64,000 nucleotides of DNA from Diadema setosum (taxonomy: Eukaryota; Echinodermata; Echinoidea; Diadematoida; Diadematidae). The position numbers were made by a program, and so were the translations under genes. Shown here piece after piece: positions 1-12,767 of this stretch. How positions within the stretch are numbered: the first letter of the stretch is position 1; every line of letters begins with the position of its first letter. The notes under the pieces were generated by a model. The model did not search any database. It was not told the DNA's origin and saw only the letters and a program-made list of their open reading frames with translations. Location of the stretch: assembly GCA_033980235.1 (NCBI GenBank), contig CM067072.1:30603759-30667758 (forward strand). Reading direction: 5' to 3'.

Positions 1-266
1 TGAAATTATACCAGAATTCACATTTTTGAGAATACCTTTTTTTTGTTGTCTGATGTGTTATTCATATTTACACATAAGTTCGAAACTGCGTACCTGGGGA
101 GTGCAAATTTGGTATCAAAAGATGTGTGAGACTAAGAAAAAATGGTTGTGTAGCATCACGGCATTGGCTTTTTGTGATTACGCCACACCAAGCAGAATGT
201 GTGTGTGTGTGTTTGGGGGGGGGGGGGTCACAGGCCTTCTCCCTCCAGCTCCCAGCCTAATTAGGG
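1..266. mobile_element. Truncated TTAA-flanked MITE (family D), end portion
   Basis: Positions 85-190 match the inner part of the element at 2371-3152, with the same wording around the near-matching 'gcaaatttggt' and the 'gtgtgagact' stretch. The segment ends with a G-rich tract and TAGGGTTAA at 261-270, like the right ends at 3145-3156 and 31074-31085. The left part lies outside the window. Confidence 0.6.
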
Positions 267-637
267 TTAATGATTGTATGCTGAGCTGATGTTTACTTGG
301 GCTGTACAAAGTCTTTCCATTAAATTTAAGTAACTGTTTTCATTGAGATATCAGGCAGGAGTCTCTATGTTTGAGCATACATTATTCATTGAGCATTTAC
401 AATATATGTCTTGTGGTGTTATTTATTCATTTAAGTCAACATTACATAGGTATCCATGTATTTCTCATATGTGCTTTTCTATCTGTAATGTAATCTGTAG
501 TTTTGATCCCAGAAATTGTGCTGTATCATGTATCATGTCTGCGAAACATACTGTAAATTTGTTCATCTCCTTTACTCCTCGATTCCTAACATGTAATGAT
601 GCTGATACTGCTCTACAAATCTCATTGGGTATTTCAG

Positions 638-703
638 ACAGATCAAGACCACGGGGTGATATCACAACAAAACATCATAGTCCGGGAGCTGGTTTAATCA
701 GCA
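638..703 (+). CDS. Candidate N-proximal exon (phase 1-1)
   Basis: The acceptor is tttcag at 632-637 and the donor is gtaagt at 704. The 66-nt exon begins and ends in phase 1, as the later exons do, and encodes a basic, Gly/Pro-rich stretch containing RSRPRGD and SPGAGLIS. RGD can be an integrin-binding motif, but a single RGD is weak evidence. No domain is recognised. It is supported only by splice sites and phase. Confidence 0.4.
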
Positions 704-3700
704 GTAAGTTCTTAGAAGAATAAATCTTTGAATTTTTTAGTTCTTTGTTGTTGTTTTTTGTTGTGACATTAGAGGAATTTGGTCAGCCCAGCTGAACACA
801 AGATAAGTGTGCAGTCAGCTGTAAAGGTTACTTTTCAACAAGGCTAAGCATGAAGCTGGACAAAATACAGAAATGTTATGTAGGTGTATAAATCAGGAAC
901 AATTAGAAGGAGCAAAACAAAATGTATGTCAGAACACATTGGAGAAATATATTGAAAATTAAAATAGAAACAAAACATCAGATTGTTTTATATCAAATGT
1001 ATGATATTGCCTAATAAATCATGGATAGCCATCACACAGTAATCAAAATCCAAAATATGTTGCTGGGTGTGAGTAGCATTTAAACAGGAAAAAATCAATT
1101 TAATAGTGTTTGGTGTTTTATTTTTTAAGAGATAAGTATTCCAATGGCTGAGGACATGAGAGAGATTGTTTTTCCAAATCTTAGGGGAGAAAATCGTGTA
1201 GAAGAAAGACGTAATAACAGAGAAAAAGCATATCGACAGTAAATAGGAAAATGATACTTATTGTAGGGCTCCACACTATTTTTTGTTTTTGTTTGGTGAT
1301 CTGTTTGTGCCACTAAAATCTTTAAAGATGAAATTATGTGGGCCAGAAAAAGAAATGTAGTCAGCAGTAAGAAGAATTGTGAAAATTACCTTTTGAGTTT
1401 TAGATGCATAATTGGGCCATGAAGAAGGAAATTTGGGTGCACGTAACGAGGCAGACACCCACCAGTCATACAGCCCGCGAGTTATACAGCTTATGGGCTT
1501 TATTTGCCTGGGCATGAGCTGCATGACTCGTGGTCCTGTTTTCATTGTCAAACTCGTGGGCTGTGTGACTCATGGGTGTTGGTCTCGTGGGATGACCCCG
1601 GAAATTTGGTGGCCCAACATTAACTTTTAATTGACCCTCAGCCACTGGGCCACTGCTAATGTCAAGCCCAGCTCGGAACCAAATGTTCCTAAATCATCTA
1701 ATTTGTTTTCCAGATAGTGCATGGACAATGTCATGATCTTGTGAAGTGTAGGCATAAATGTATTATATTTGCTTTGTTTGCACAATTCATGAAAAAGCAA
1801 AAACATGATTTTATCTGGACTATTTCTCACTAGGGAAAATCTTATCTGTCTTTCAGATGTGAAAGGATGTGCTGATGATATCTGTGTGACCCAGATCGGT
1901 CATGGCAAATCTTCGGTAGAGCTATGTAACAAATGACAAAATGTTGGCATTTTGTGTAAAAAGTGAAATCAGGGCATCAGCTCGACATGTGATTTGAGGG
2001 AGGGTGGGCCATTCATAAGTGTTCTCTGTTCAGAGACCTTTTGGCATCATAATCCATGACAAGTAATAATGAAATGGCGTTACTTAGTAGTATTGCCCTT
2101 TATTTTTCTTTCCTGCCTGTGCTAACTGATGAAGTGCTTTCATAAAGAATGATAACATACTTCTAGAAAATTTCCCTTGAAACCTTGAAAATGAATGATG
2201 GAACAGCTAATTTATGATAATACCTATTCAGTTATCAAACTACAATTGTATGTGATAAAGATTAACATGCTTGGCTTTCGCTCTGATTGAGAGACTAACA
2301 TTAACAATGCAAGTAAAACATGAAGGATGTCATACTCATTCTGTGCTGCCGAAGTAATGGATTTGTTTAACCCTATTCTAACTGGGCTATTTGAGACCAA
2401 GTTTTTACTGCGGGGGGTCAATTTGACCCCCCCCCCCCTTCAGATCTCGGCCGCCGATCGCGCGATCGCCGCAAAATTTTGCCTGAATATAGAGCCGGAT
2501 GTCAACTACAAGATTGCATGGTCATACAATAGAAAAATGTTGATTTCATATTTTTTAATAAATTAATTACGCAAATTAACGCATGAAATCATATTTTCAC
2601 CTATAACTCCATCAAAAAGACTGAAGGATTATTAAATTTTTGTGTCAGAGTTCCTCAAGACACATCAAACAATTTTCTTGTAAAAAAGTAGCGCAATCAA
2701 AATCATTTTCTTTTGTTTTTTATTGTTTTGGTAATTTTTTATGTATTTTATTGTTTTTTCGATCTTTTGTTTTCTATTGTTTTTTTGCCAAAATTTGTTG
2801 GAGGCACATTTTCAAGCTTATCTACATTAGAATTGATTTATTTCAATGGTTAAAAGTTTAAATAATCTAGTCTATATCAATTAACCAAAAAAAACACAGT
2901 TTGCATTGGATTTGCACACGAAATCATGAATTTGAGCAGTTTTCGGGTTGACATGCATATGCAAAACCTAGCATAACTTCAGAACGGTGTACCCGGACAT
3001 CGCAAATTTGGTCTCAAAATATGCGGGAGACTTCAATGAAAAAAGTCATGAAACGACGCGGCAAAATCTTTGCGCGTTGCGGAATCGTGGCGCGAAACGT
3101 CGAGGGGGGGGGGGTCAATTTGACCCCCCCCCCCCCCCCAGTTAGAATAGGGTTAAATTCAAATATTGATTGACTATGGTTACCATTATCTCATCTCATT
3201 TTCTTTGTTTCAGTGGGTGACTTTACTTATGCCAATCTTGGCATTATGAATAGAAAGAGTAAGTATGGTTTATCTGCATTCACTCTTTTTTTTTTAACGT
3301 TGATTGTTCGTCTGGATGGTTTTCATTTTTGAGGCACATTTTCACAAGAAATAGTACTTTCAACTTTTTTGAATTGTACAAAACACATAGCAAGTTTCCT
3401 GAACTTACATACGATATACACATGATTATGTATAGTTGGGTCCACAAACGAAGTATCTGCGTAGTACGTTTGTAATTGTGTTTATCTCATATCAGTGACC
3501 TAATGCTTGTTCATCTTCTTTTCTTTTCTTTTCTTTGTTCAATTCTGAATACCACTGGGATATTTTGCTAGCAGAAATGACTTCATGATTTTGTTTATCT
3601 GTCTCTCGAGACCAACTCTGCAGTAATGCAGGTTTTTGTAGCTTTTTGTTCTTATATATGCCTCTGCCACATGAGGCATGAGTGTCACATGAGGCATTAT

Positions 3701-6700
3701 GTTTTCTAGCTGTCTATCCGTCCATCCTTCTTTCCATCCTTCCATCCGTACATGTATGTAATCAATTTTGTGGACAGCATAACTTAAAGGGACTGTACAG
3801 TACTGGTTGAGGTAGGAATTCATGTTTTGAACATTCCTAAGTGAGATAATGAAAAGCCTCTTATGAAATATGAAAGAGCATGTAATTTTAAGAAGGATTT
3901 AATGTTTATTTGATGAAAATCGGTTTTCAAATGGCTGAGATATCCAAAAAAGTGCTGATAATAAAAGGCGACATGCCCCAACTTTATTAGCATCTCTCTG
4001 TTTCACCTTGTTTTTGGATATCTCAGCCATTTCAAAACGGATTTTCATCGAATAAACTTTTGATACCCCTTAGAACTGCATGCTCTTTGACATCTCATAG
4101 TCTAAGAGTGGTTTCTGAATATCTCACAAAACGTTAAAAGCTAAATCTTCACCTCGACCAGAACTGTACACACCCTTTAAGAAACATTCAAGGTATCCAA
4201 ATAAGATTTGGCATGTGTATGTATGAGTGGATGAAGTTGTGCCCATCAACTTTGGTTGCACCTGCTCAAGGTCAAATGTCAAGGTCAATTCTTACAATTT
4301 CACCATGTTCCACATATGTATGAAATGCCTGAAGGGTACGGGTATTTTCTTGAAACTTGGTGTAGACATTTATTACCAGATAAAGATTCTGTAGGGCCAT
4401 TGGGACAAAGGTCAAAGGTCAAGTAAAAATGCTAAAATTTCACTTTTTTTTCTCCATATATTGGAAATGTCTAAAGGTATTTTCATGAAACTTAAAGGGG
4501 AAGGCTAGTAACTGATCAGTGGGAATCAGTGAAAATGCTGGGAGATGATTGTTCCAATCCTTATGGGATTCATTAAAGAGTACATTATATAGCTATTGTT
4601 TTGTGAAAATTATTTGCTTCAGAATGGTCTCATATTCAAGTAATGTGCAGTTTAATGTTTCCAGGTTAGCATGCCTGGTCAGTGACGGGGCATTGAGCTG
4701 CACATTACTTGAATATGAGACCGTTCTGAAGCAAATAATTTTCATACAACAATAGATATATAACGTACTCTTAAATGAATTTCCACAAGAATTGGAACAA
4801 TCATCCCCCAGCATTTGCATTGATTCCCACTGATCAGTTACTAGCCTTTCCCTTTAATACGCATGAATATGTACTGCCTGATAGTGATTCTCTTGGGAGT
4901 TTTGGGGACATAGGGTGAAAGGTCGAGTTAAATTTCTCAAAATTTCACTATTTCCCCCATATGCAATGCTTCAAGGCATTTTCTTTTAATAAACTTTGTG
5001 TATACGTGTATATGTTCTAACAGATAGAGATTCTCTGGGTTTTGGGCTGTGGAGTCAGAGGTCAAAGGTCAAGTGAAAATGCTAAAATTTTACTTTATCC
5101 CCACATCTCAGAAAGAGATCATGGTATCATCATGAAACTTAGTATATTTGCATCCAATGCCTGACAGTGATTCTCTTGGGAATTTGTGGGCTATGTGGTC
5201 AAAGGTAAAGGGTCATAGATCAATTTAAAATGCTAAAATTCTAGTTATTTTAATCACATTTTTTCTCCATACCTTGGAGATTACTCAACCCATTAACTTG
5301 ATAATTAATTCACTTGATTACTGTAGGGAAAGGTTTTGGCCATGGGGTCAGAGGTCAAGGAAAAATGTTTTCATATTTTGAAAAGAGCTCCAAGTATTGT
5401 CATGAAAATAGGTGTTTTATACCAATAAGTTATTATTTGAAGAATCATGGGCCATGGGGTTAAAAGGGCAAGGGTCAAAGGTCAAGTGAAATGCTAAAAT
5501 CCCTAATTCCCGCTCTCTTAAACAGTTTAGCCATCCATCCAAATGAAACTACTTATTTCAAGGAAGGAAAATACTCACAATGACAAATGTGTCATTTTGA
5601 TTCTATGCCAGTTGTGTGAAATTGTCATTTCACTGTTCTCACATTGTCAAGACATACTCTAGACCTATCTGGAGAACCATCCTAGCATTCATATTGTGGA
5701 GGCATACCAGTCAATTACAGTGTATACAAGTTGCCATAGCGACATTTCTACTTTTCTTTAAAGTCTGTGAATATGAATGGTTTGTTCATGGATGTCAATG
5801 TTACTTGTTTGCTAATTATTGATTTTGTGTTTCACTGCAGAAACTGATTGTCAGGAATCTGTGATCGGCGCCAATGTGCGCTCAACTTTCGACGTTAAGT
5901 CAAATCTGGAGTCAGAGCTCTTGGCAGCCTTGTCTGCAGAAAACGTGGAAAACTTCCGCCAGTTGTGTAAGCTGCCTTAAAATGCCTCAAATTTATAATG
6001 TTTATCTTGTTTTAGAGGGGATGGGTTTGAAGGAGAAGAAATTAAGCTCATAGGGCAAATGTATCAACATCATTATATCAATGAGTAAAATGTACAATAG
6101 TATATAGAAGAATTTAAAATGAATATGTCTTATTGGTATAACAAATTGGTGCTGTTGTTGTTTTGTTCCAGTGTTCCACGTTTTACAAGCGTGGCTTTTT
6201 TAGTGGAACACTGTTTTCCATCATTGTGATTATTTACTATTTTTGTTGCCATGACAAAGTGCATTGTTTCTTTTTTACGACATCATTCATGTATAATTTA
6301 TATTGTATTGAAAAAAAAATCCTTTATCGGACGAGTGTAAGAGAAATGAAAAAAAAAAATTGTAACACTTTGGATTATGTCAACTTTTTCTTTTCTTTTC
6401 TTTGTGATGATGGAAATAAATAAACTATTGAACTATTGTTCTGTAGTTGAAACACAGTGTTGTCCTATGATGTTCTTAAGGTTGTGCATGATTTGGAGAA
6501 GTTTCCACATAGGCCTAGTGGGTTTCCTATTGGGTGGTTTGCATGGGCCAATACAGCCATGGCTTAAAGATATGGTTTACCCTTGGGAACAGTGACTTAA
6601 GAAGTGTTTGAGATATCACATTTGGTACATATGGGTAAGTCAGTTGTATCACAAAACATCCTACCATATAAACATTTTGTAAATAAAGCCTAAAATATAA

Positions 6701-9029
6701 GGAGATATCACAATTTTTCTCAATAAACCATAACTGTAGACGGTTTAGTGTACCAGCAGTTTCATTATAACTATTGTTCCAATTTTTGTATGTTTAACAA
6801 TACTTAACTTTGATTATGCTATTTCAAACAATGGTTGTTCCCATAACTCACATTTTAGAACTATTTTGAAGCACTAAAGCTGGATTTTTCTTTCATCTGT
6901 GAATGGTAAATACTGCCTGTAAGCGGGAGTACCACTGAAATAGGAGAAACACTTGTCACCTAGACCCCTCCAGATTAAGCAGCAACTACTCCATTACAAT
7001 ATTATCTCTGTCATTATATAATTGATTATGCAAAATATGCTTTTGATAGGCTGATGTTGTTTTAAATAATTAGATATGAGCAGTCTAAGTTTTCTATCGT
7101 CGTTATCATCATTATCACCATCATTCAAGGTATGGTATAATTTCGGTTGAGATTCACAAGGATTCAGGTTCTAAAACTGCTGTGAGATAATGAAAAACAT
7201 CTAATATGAAATATTGAAGAGTGTACAATTCTAAGAGGAATTAAAAGTTTATTAAATGAAACTCAGTTTTGAAATGGCTGAGATATCCAAAAACTTAGTG
7301 GTCCTAACAGAAGGTGGGACCCATCTTTTATTGGGACCACTTGGTTTTACATTTTCTATACGTATATATCTTAGGCATTCTAAGACTGATTTTCATCAAG
7401 TAAGTTTGAATACATTTTGGAAATGGTCTTAAGTATTTAGTAAGTGGTTTCTAATTATCTCACAAAGACAAGTGCTGGATGGATAGACTAAGTATCTATC
7501 AAACTTGTTTTTCCTTGCTCTTCCAGTCCCTCAAGACAAGAGTGCCTCCAGTTACGAGTGTGTTCAGTTCGATGGGAAGTGGACCGCGCTTCCATTTATT
7601 GCAACTAGTGAAGATGAAACAACTCTGCGATCACTATTAGGTGAGATGGACTAGCCTTCCAATATCTTCCGTCACTAAATTCAGCCTGTAAAAAAAAAAA
7701 ATGGCCGCGAGTTACCTCACACTTGGCCAGCAAAGAATTTGCTGGTGTTCTAATAAAATCAGATTGATGGTTGATGGGTTTAAAGAGATTATAGGGGTGC
7801 CACATATAGGCAATGAACTGTCGATGAAACTCTGATCGCTGCAAATCATCCCGATCAGTGTACGTGGCAGAATAATTGTCCTAGCAACATGATGGGACAA
7901 CAGACACCCCCACACAAATGAGAGTAAAGACTCTAATAGCAGATCCTCTTATACCATGATAAAATAGACAATGGAAAGGGGATATGATGGCATCAATAGA
8001 CAAATTTAAGATGAAACTGAAATGTAAGAAACAGGAAAAGAAACCAGTAACTTATGTAGGTGATAAAGACTAATAATAAAACTTGAATATACATACACAC
8101 ATACATACTCATTGTGTATGTGTATATATATCGATCTATCTATATATGTATATATATTTACATAAATGTAATAGAGAAAGAGAAGGGGATTTGTCTTTAT
8201 GATATGTTCATGATGTTTGTATACATTTATGTAGTGTATTTACATTTGATTTTGACACTGTGACATTTAAAACCTAATTATGATCAATACTCATTATTTA
8301 TGTTAAAATCATGACTATGTCTTCCCCCCCCCCCCACAAAAAAAAAAAAAACAGCTGTAGATGAAACAGCCATCCAGCAGTTCAGCGTGATTAAGTCCAA
8401 CGTTACCGCATCTGATGGGTCCCTGCAGGAGCAATACAGGTTGCCATACGTCCTCATCAAAATGGGGGCTAATTACTACCTCTTACTAGGTAGGTAATCA
8501 CACTGTAGGAACTTCTTTATTTCCTCCAGATAATCCATGATCACCACACCCACTTTGTGCATGTGTGTGTTTGTGAACTTGTGCGATCATGCTTTTTTGT
8601 GTGTTTGCTTGTTTGTATGATTTTTCTTTTTGCTTTTGAGGACCATTTTGTTGCTTCTCATTGCAAACTGCTTGTATTTGCCATTTGAAGTACATGGTGT
8701 AGAATCAAGCACTAAGTGGTAGTTAAGTTTTGAAACTAACTTTGGGTATAGGCATCACAAGTTACGTGTAGTAAGTGACTAAAGTGCATTAATTTGTTTG
8801 ATTTAACTGATGCTAGGGAAGCATGATGCATTCTTTCATTCATTCTTCAATTTTCTATTTCCCACGTACAGAAACATATAATATAATTCATCTTTTGAAC
8901 AATGCATTCTATATTTGTATTTTGTATGTTATGATTTTTACTTTGTTATGTGCAGTAGAGTATATTGTTATAGTAGCTGGGCTATATAAATGTTCTTATA
9001 TTCTTATTCTTATTCTTATTTTCATTATC

Positions 9030-9082
<53 letters not shown>

Positions 9083-12000
9083 TTGTATAATCTTTTAACA
9101 AAAGTTGAATGCATTTTTTACCGTACAACGTACAATTAATGACAATTTATTGGTGTTGGCAAAATGTCTAAAGTACAGTGTACATACATTGTACACTAAG
9201 CAAAAAAAGAAAGCAAACACTTTTTCGAGATCATATTTTTCATAGAAGATTTTAGTGAAAATCAATGTATTATCTAGCATATTAAAGGTAATTCAATTGG
9301 CTATCAGGTTAGTAGGTTAATACAAAAGTAAACTTTACGCATGAGTGAACACATTCATTTTTGCCCGCCAAGGCACAAAAGTAAAAACTGCAAAATTTGA
9401 TAGGTTGTCTTTCATTTGGCAATGCCCTTCAAGATAACAATGACAACAAAAAGCCAGTTTTAACACAATGAGAGACGTGAATGAAATAGCAAAAACAAGT
9501 TTTTGTTTTCTTTATCTCTTCATAACTTCAAACAAAAAGAAAATGGGAAACTAAAGGGGAAATAAGAATTTTCTGTCAGCTTAAACTTCAAACGACATAG
9601 GAAGTAATGGCATAAAGATGATTAAATAAACAGAATTTCTTTATTTTACTCTTCTTATTTAGTAATTTAAGGATTCATGAGATAAATTCTAGAACCAAAT
9701 ATTATTTACAATTTTCCTAATTTGAAAACAAATTGAAATTTCTACTATTTCTGTTTATATTGCTTCTTCTCTTATTTCATTGGAATATGGGTTTGACCTA
9801 AGATTCTTCATTTTTATGCCTCCGCCAACGAAGTGGCCGGAGGCATTATGTTTTCGGGTCGTCCGTCCGTCCGTACGTCCGTCCGTCCCGTTTTGTTTTT
9901 GTCGATATCTCAAGAACCGTGTGGTGGTTTTGCATCAAACTTGGTATGAGGGTATATCCTTGGGGGATGATACTTTGTGTGGATTTTAGGGTCACAGGGT
10001 CAAAGGTCAAAGGTCACAGGTTATTTTGTGAAAAAAAAAATGAAATTTCATGTTTTTCTCCATATCTCGCAAATGGTTCAAGGTATCTTCATGGAACTTA
10101 GTATATAAAATTATGCTTGTACCGATGGGTAGTGATTATCTAGGGAAGTTGGGGGTCATGGGTCAAAGGTCAGGGGGTCAAAGGTCAAGGTCAACTCCTC
10201 AAAATATAACTACTTTCCTTATATTTATGCAATGCCTGAAGGATTTTTTAAAAACTTGATGTATGCATGTATAACCCAATATATATTCTGTGGGAAGTTT
10301 CTTGCCAAAAGGTCAAAGGTCAAAAGGTCAAAGGTCAAGTGAAAGTGCTAAATTGCACTTTTTCCTCCATATATCTCAAAAATAACTCAAGGTATTCTTG
10401 TCATGAAACTTACATATTTATGCATGTTCTACCTAACAGTGATTCTCTTTGGAACTGTGGGGTCAAAGGTCAAAGGCCAGGTTTCGATAATACTATTTTA
10501 CCATTTGATACTGAAATCATACTTTTTCTCAATACCTTGAAAATTACTCAATGCATAAACTTGTAAAAGGGTCAAAAGTCAAGTGAAAATCATCAGTTCC
10601 CCCAAATACCTGCACTCTGACGTTGTAATCATTCATCCAATTGAACCTAGTTCTAGGAAAGTGAACATTCAGCACATTTGTTGCAAACCTGTCATTTTAA
10701 TATTTTGCCAATTGTGTGAAACTTTCATCACACATTGTCAAGACATTGTACTATAGACCTATTAGGAGAACCATGTATTATGGCGGAGGCATACACCAGT
10801 CGCCGTAGCGACATTTCTAGTCTACCTTATTTTTTGGCCTTTATTGATATTTTTGGCTTCAATGATATTATAGAGATCAAAGGTTTTGCAACTTAATTCA
10901 TGTATCTAATTGTGTTAAATCTGTCTTTTGTTCTTATTGTTATGTGGAAGAGCACTTGCTCATGAATAACAACTTGTTCAATTTTGCAATTTTTGCTTTT
11001 GTGCCTTGGAAGAGAAAAACAAAGATGTTCACTCATGCATACAGTTTCCCTTTTTATTGACCTAGTAGGCTGATAGCCAATTAAATTATCTTCAATATGG
11101 TATATAATTCATTAAGTTTTAGCCAAATATTCTATGAGAAATATAAACTTGAAAAAGTGTTTACTTTCTTTTTTTGCTGAGTGTATATAAGGAAATGCTG
11201 GAAATAGGGATGAATGCTGAAAAGTAATAATTGTAGGGTGCATTCCTGTACATGTCTGTGGAAAAGCAACCACGAGACTGTTTAAGTCCCCTCCAAAGGC
11301 CTAGGCAGTGAGAGTAAAGTACCTGGCATGGGGGCACATGCAAGCACTACCGCCAGGGGCTTGAACCAGGGACCTCATCGTTGATAGTCTGTTGTCTATC
11401 CACTGTGAGCCATAACAGCTATGTAATACAGTTGAACCTCTATTATCCGGCCTCCCTTTATCCGGATCTCTCTATTATCCGGACGCAATCTCGCAGTGAT
11501 ATTTTTTAATAATTACGGGAAGAAAGCGGGATTCCCAACTCCTTGAGGACTCCTACCTAAACACACATGAATTACATATTACTTCCAATATTACATTGCA
11601 TCAAATTTCCTTCCAAATTGCTTACCTTCAGACATTTCAACATCCCAAAACATCCCCAAATGTAACAATGAAAAGGTTGCAGTATGCACATTACTACATG
11701 TGGTACTACAATGAGCTACTGTACATGTGTATGTATATGTACATGTATAAAGCATTGAGTCTCCCGTATCCGGCCAAATCCCTTATCCGGATGAGCCCCG
11801 GTCCTGACTTGTCCGGATACGAGAGGTTCAACTGTATGTTGATAATGTAGTGGAAGCATTGTTAATTACATACCATTAGAAAGCGTCATTTGTGCCATAC
11901 AGTGAAAGTTTAGCACCTAGGTGTCACAAATTTATCATGAATTGGGAGAAAAAAAACATTAGCTAGCTAGCCATGCACTTGAAAGTTTCAAGGATCAGGC

Positions 12001-12736
12001 CAAGAAAAAGAATGAGCCTTTTGGCACGTACCTACACAGAAAGGACAGATGCTTATTTATGTCATTGTTTGTTTGATTGTATGTCTGTTGTTTTGGTTGC
12101 CCCTGGTAGCTCTTAGCTCGTGCAACGCCTACTCATACCTTGGCCTCAAGAAGTCTGGTCTGTATGTCATAGATCCGGATGGTGCTTCTGGGGTGCTGAA
12201 ACCATTCCTAGCCCAGTGTGATTTCAGTAATAACGGTAAGAACAAAGCTGTCCCTCATGCACATCACAAGCTAGCAAATGGTCTCCATTATACCCAGGGT
12301 GTACCATCTGTAGTGTCAGCATTTTCTCCTAAAGGGCCCAGTATTTAATTGTTATAGTTGTGGGCCTGCTTATAGTGCAATGTGCCTTTTGGTACACTTG
12401 CTGCATGAGAGACTGCGCACAGTGAGTATTAAATCCCATCGTGTTCAAAGATGTTTGCTCCAGAAAGAATTTAAACCCAGAACTTTGTGTTTCAAGGTCT
12501 AAATTTAGAAGCGCTTGTGTAGCATTCCACAGTATATCCATGCTTTTTGTGTTTGTTGTTTTGTTGTTCTGTTATTCATATGTATAGGCCTAGGCCCTAC
12601 TTTGAGAATAGCCAGAATTCGAGGATGGAGCAAATAGATACAGGACTGACTCTCATGCAATTCACCAGGATGAATTTTAAATGCCGTACTCTTAAAAAAA
12701 GTTCTCACAATGAACCCCAAATCAAATCATAAGTAA

Positions 12737-12767
<31 letters not shown>

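Larger units (their letters stand above)
3654..5750. mobile_element. Old Helentron-like non-autonomous element, interrupted by two MITEs
   Basis: Starts with a decayed TATGCCTCTGCCA...GAGGCATTATGTTTTC block and a tccgtccatcc-type microsatellite near 3715-3750. It carries many AGGTCAAAGGTCA repeats and ends GCCATAGCGACATTTCTA at 5733-5750, like the younger copies at 9814 and 61769. MITEs at 3788-4176 and 4496-4853 are inserted in it. It is more diverged than the other copies. Confidence 0.6.

Noticed and set aside
1857..1916. Possible exon after tttcag reading VKGCADDI
   Set aside because: Only weak donors (gtgtga, gtagag) and no domain match; the second donor breaks the phase.
4549..4820. 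Pair of related frames on opposite strands
   Set aside because: The result of the palindromic MITE at 4496-4853, not of two genes.
9857..9888. Evenly spaced GTCC repeats as a CRISPR-like array
   Set aside because: A simple tetranucleotide microsatellite without spacers, in a eukaryotic genome.
9950..10566. Overlapping frames in the Helentron-like element
   Set aside because: They translate GGTCAAAGGTCA repeats; no Rep or helicase motif.
11340..11415. A functional tRNA gene on the minus strand
   Set aside because: A- and B-box-like parts are present but the arms do not pair as a tRNA; a SINE head fits better.
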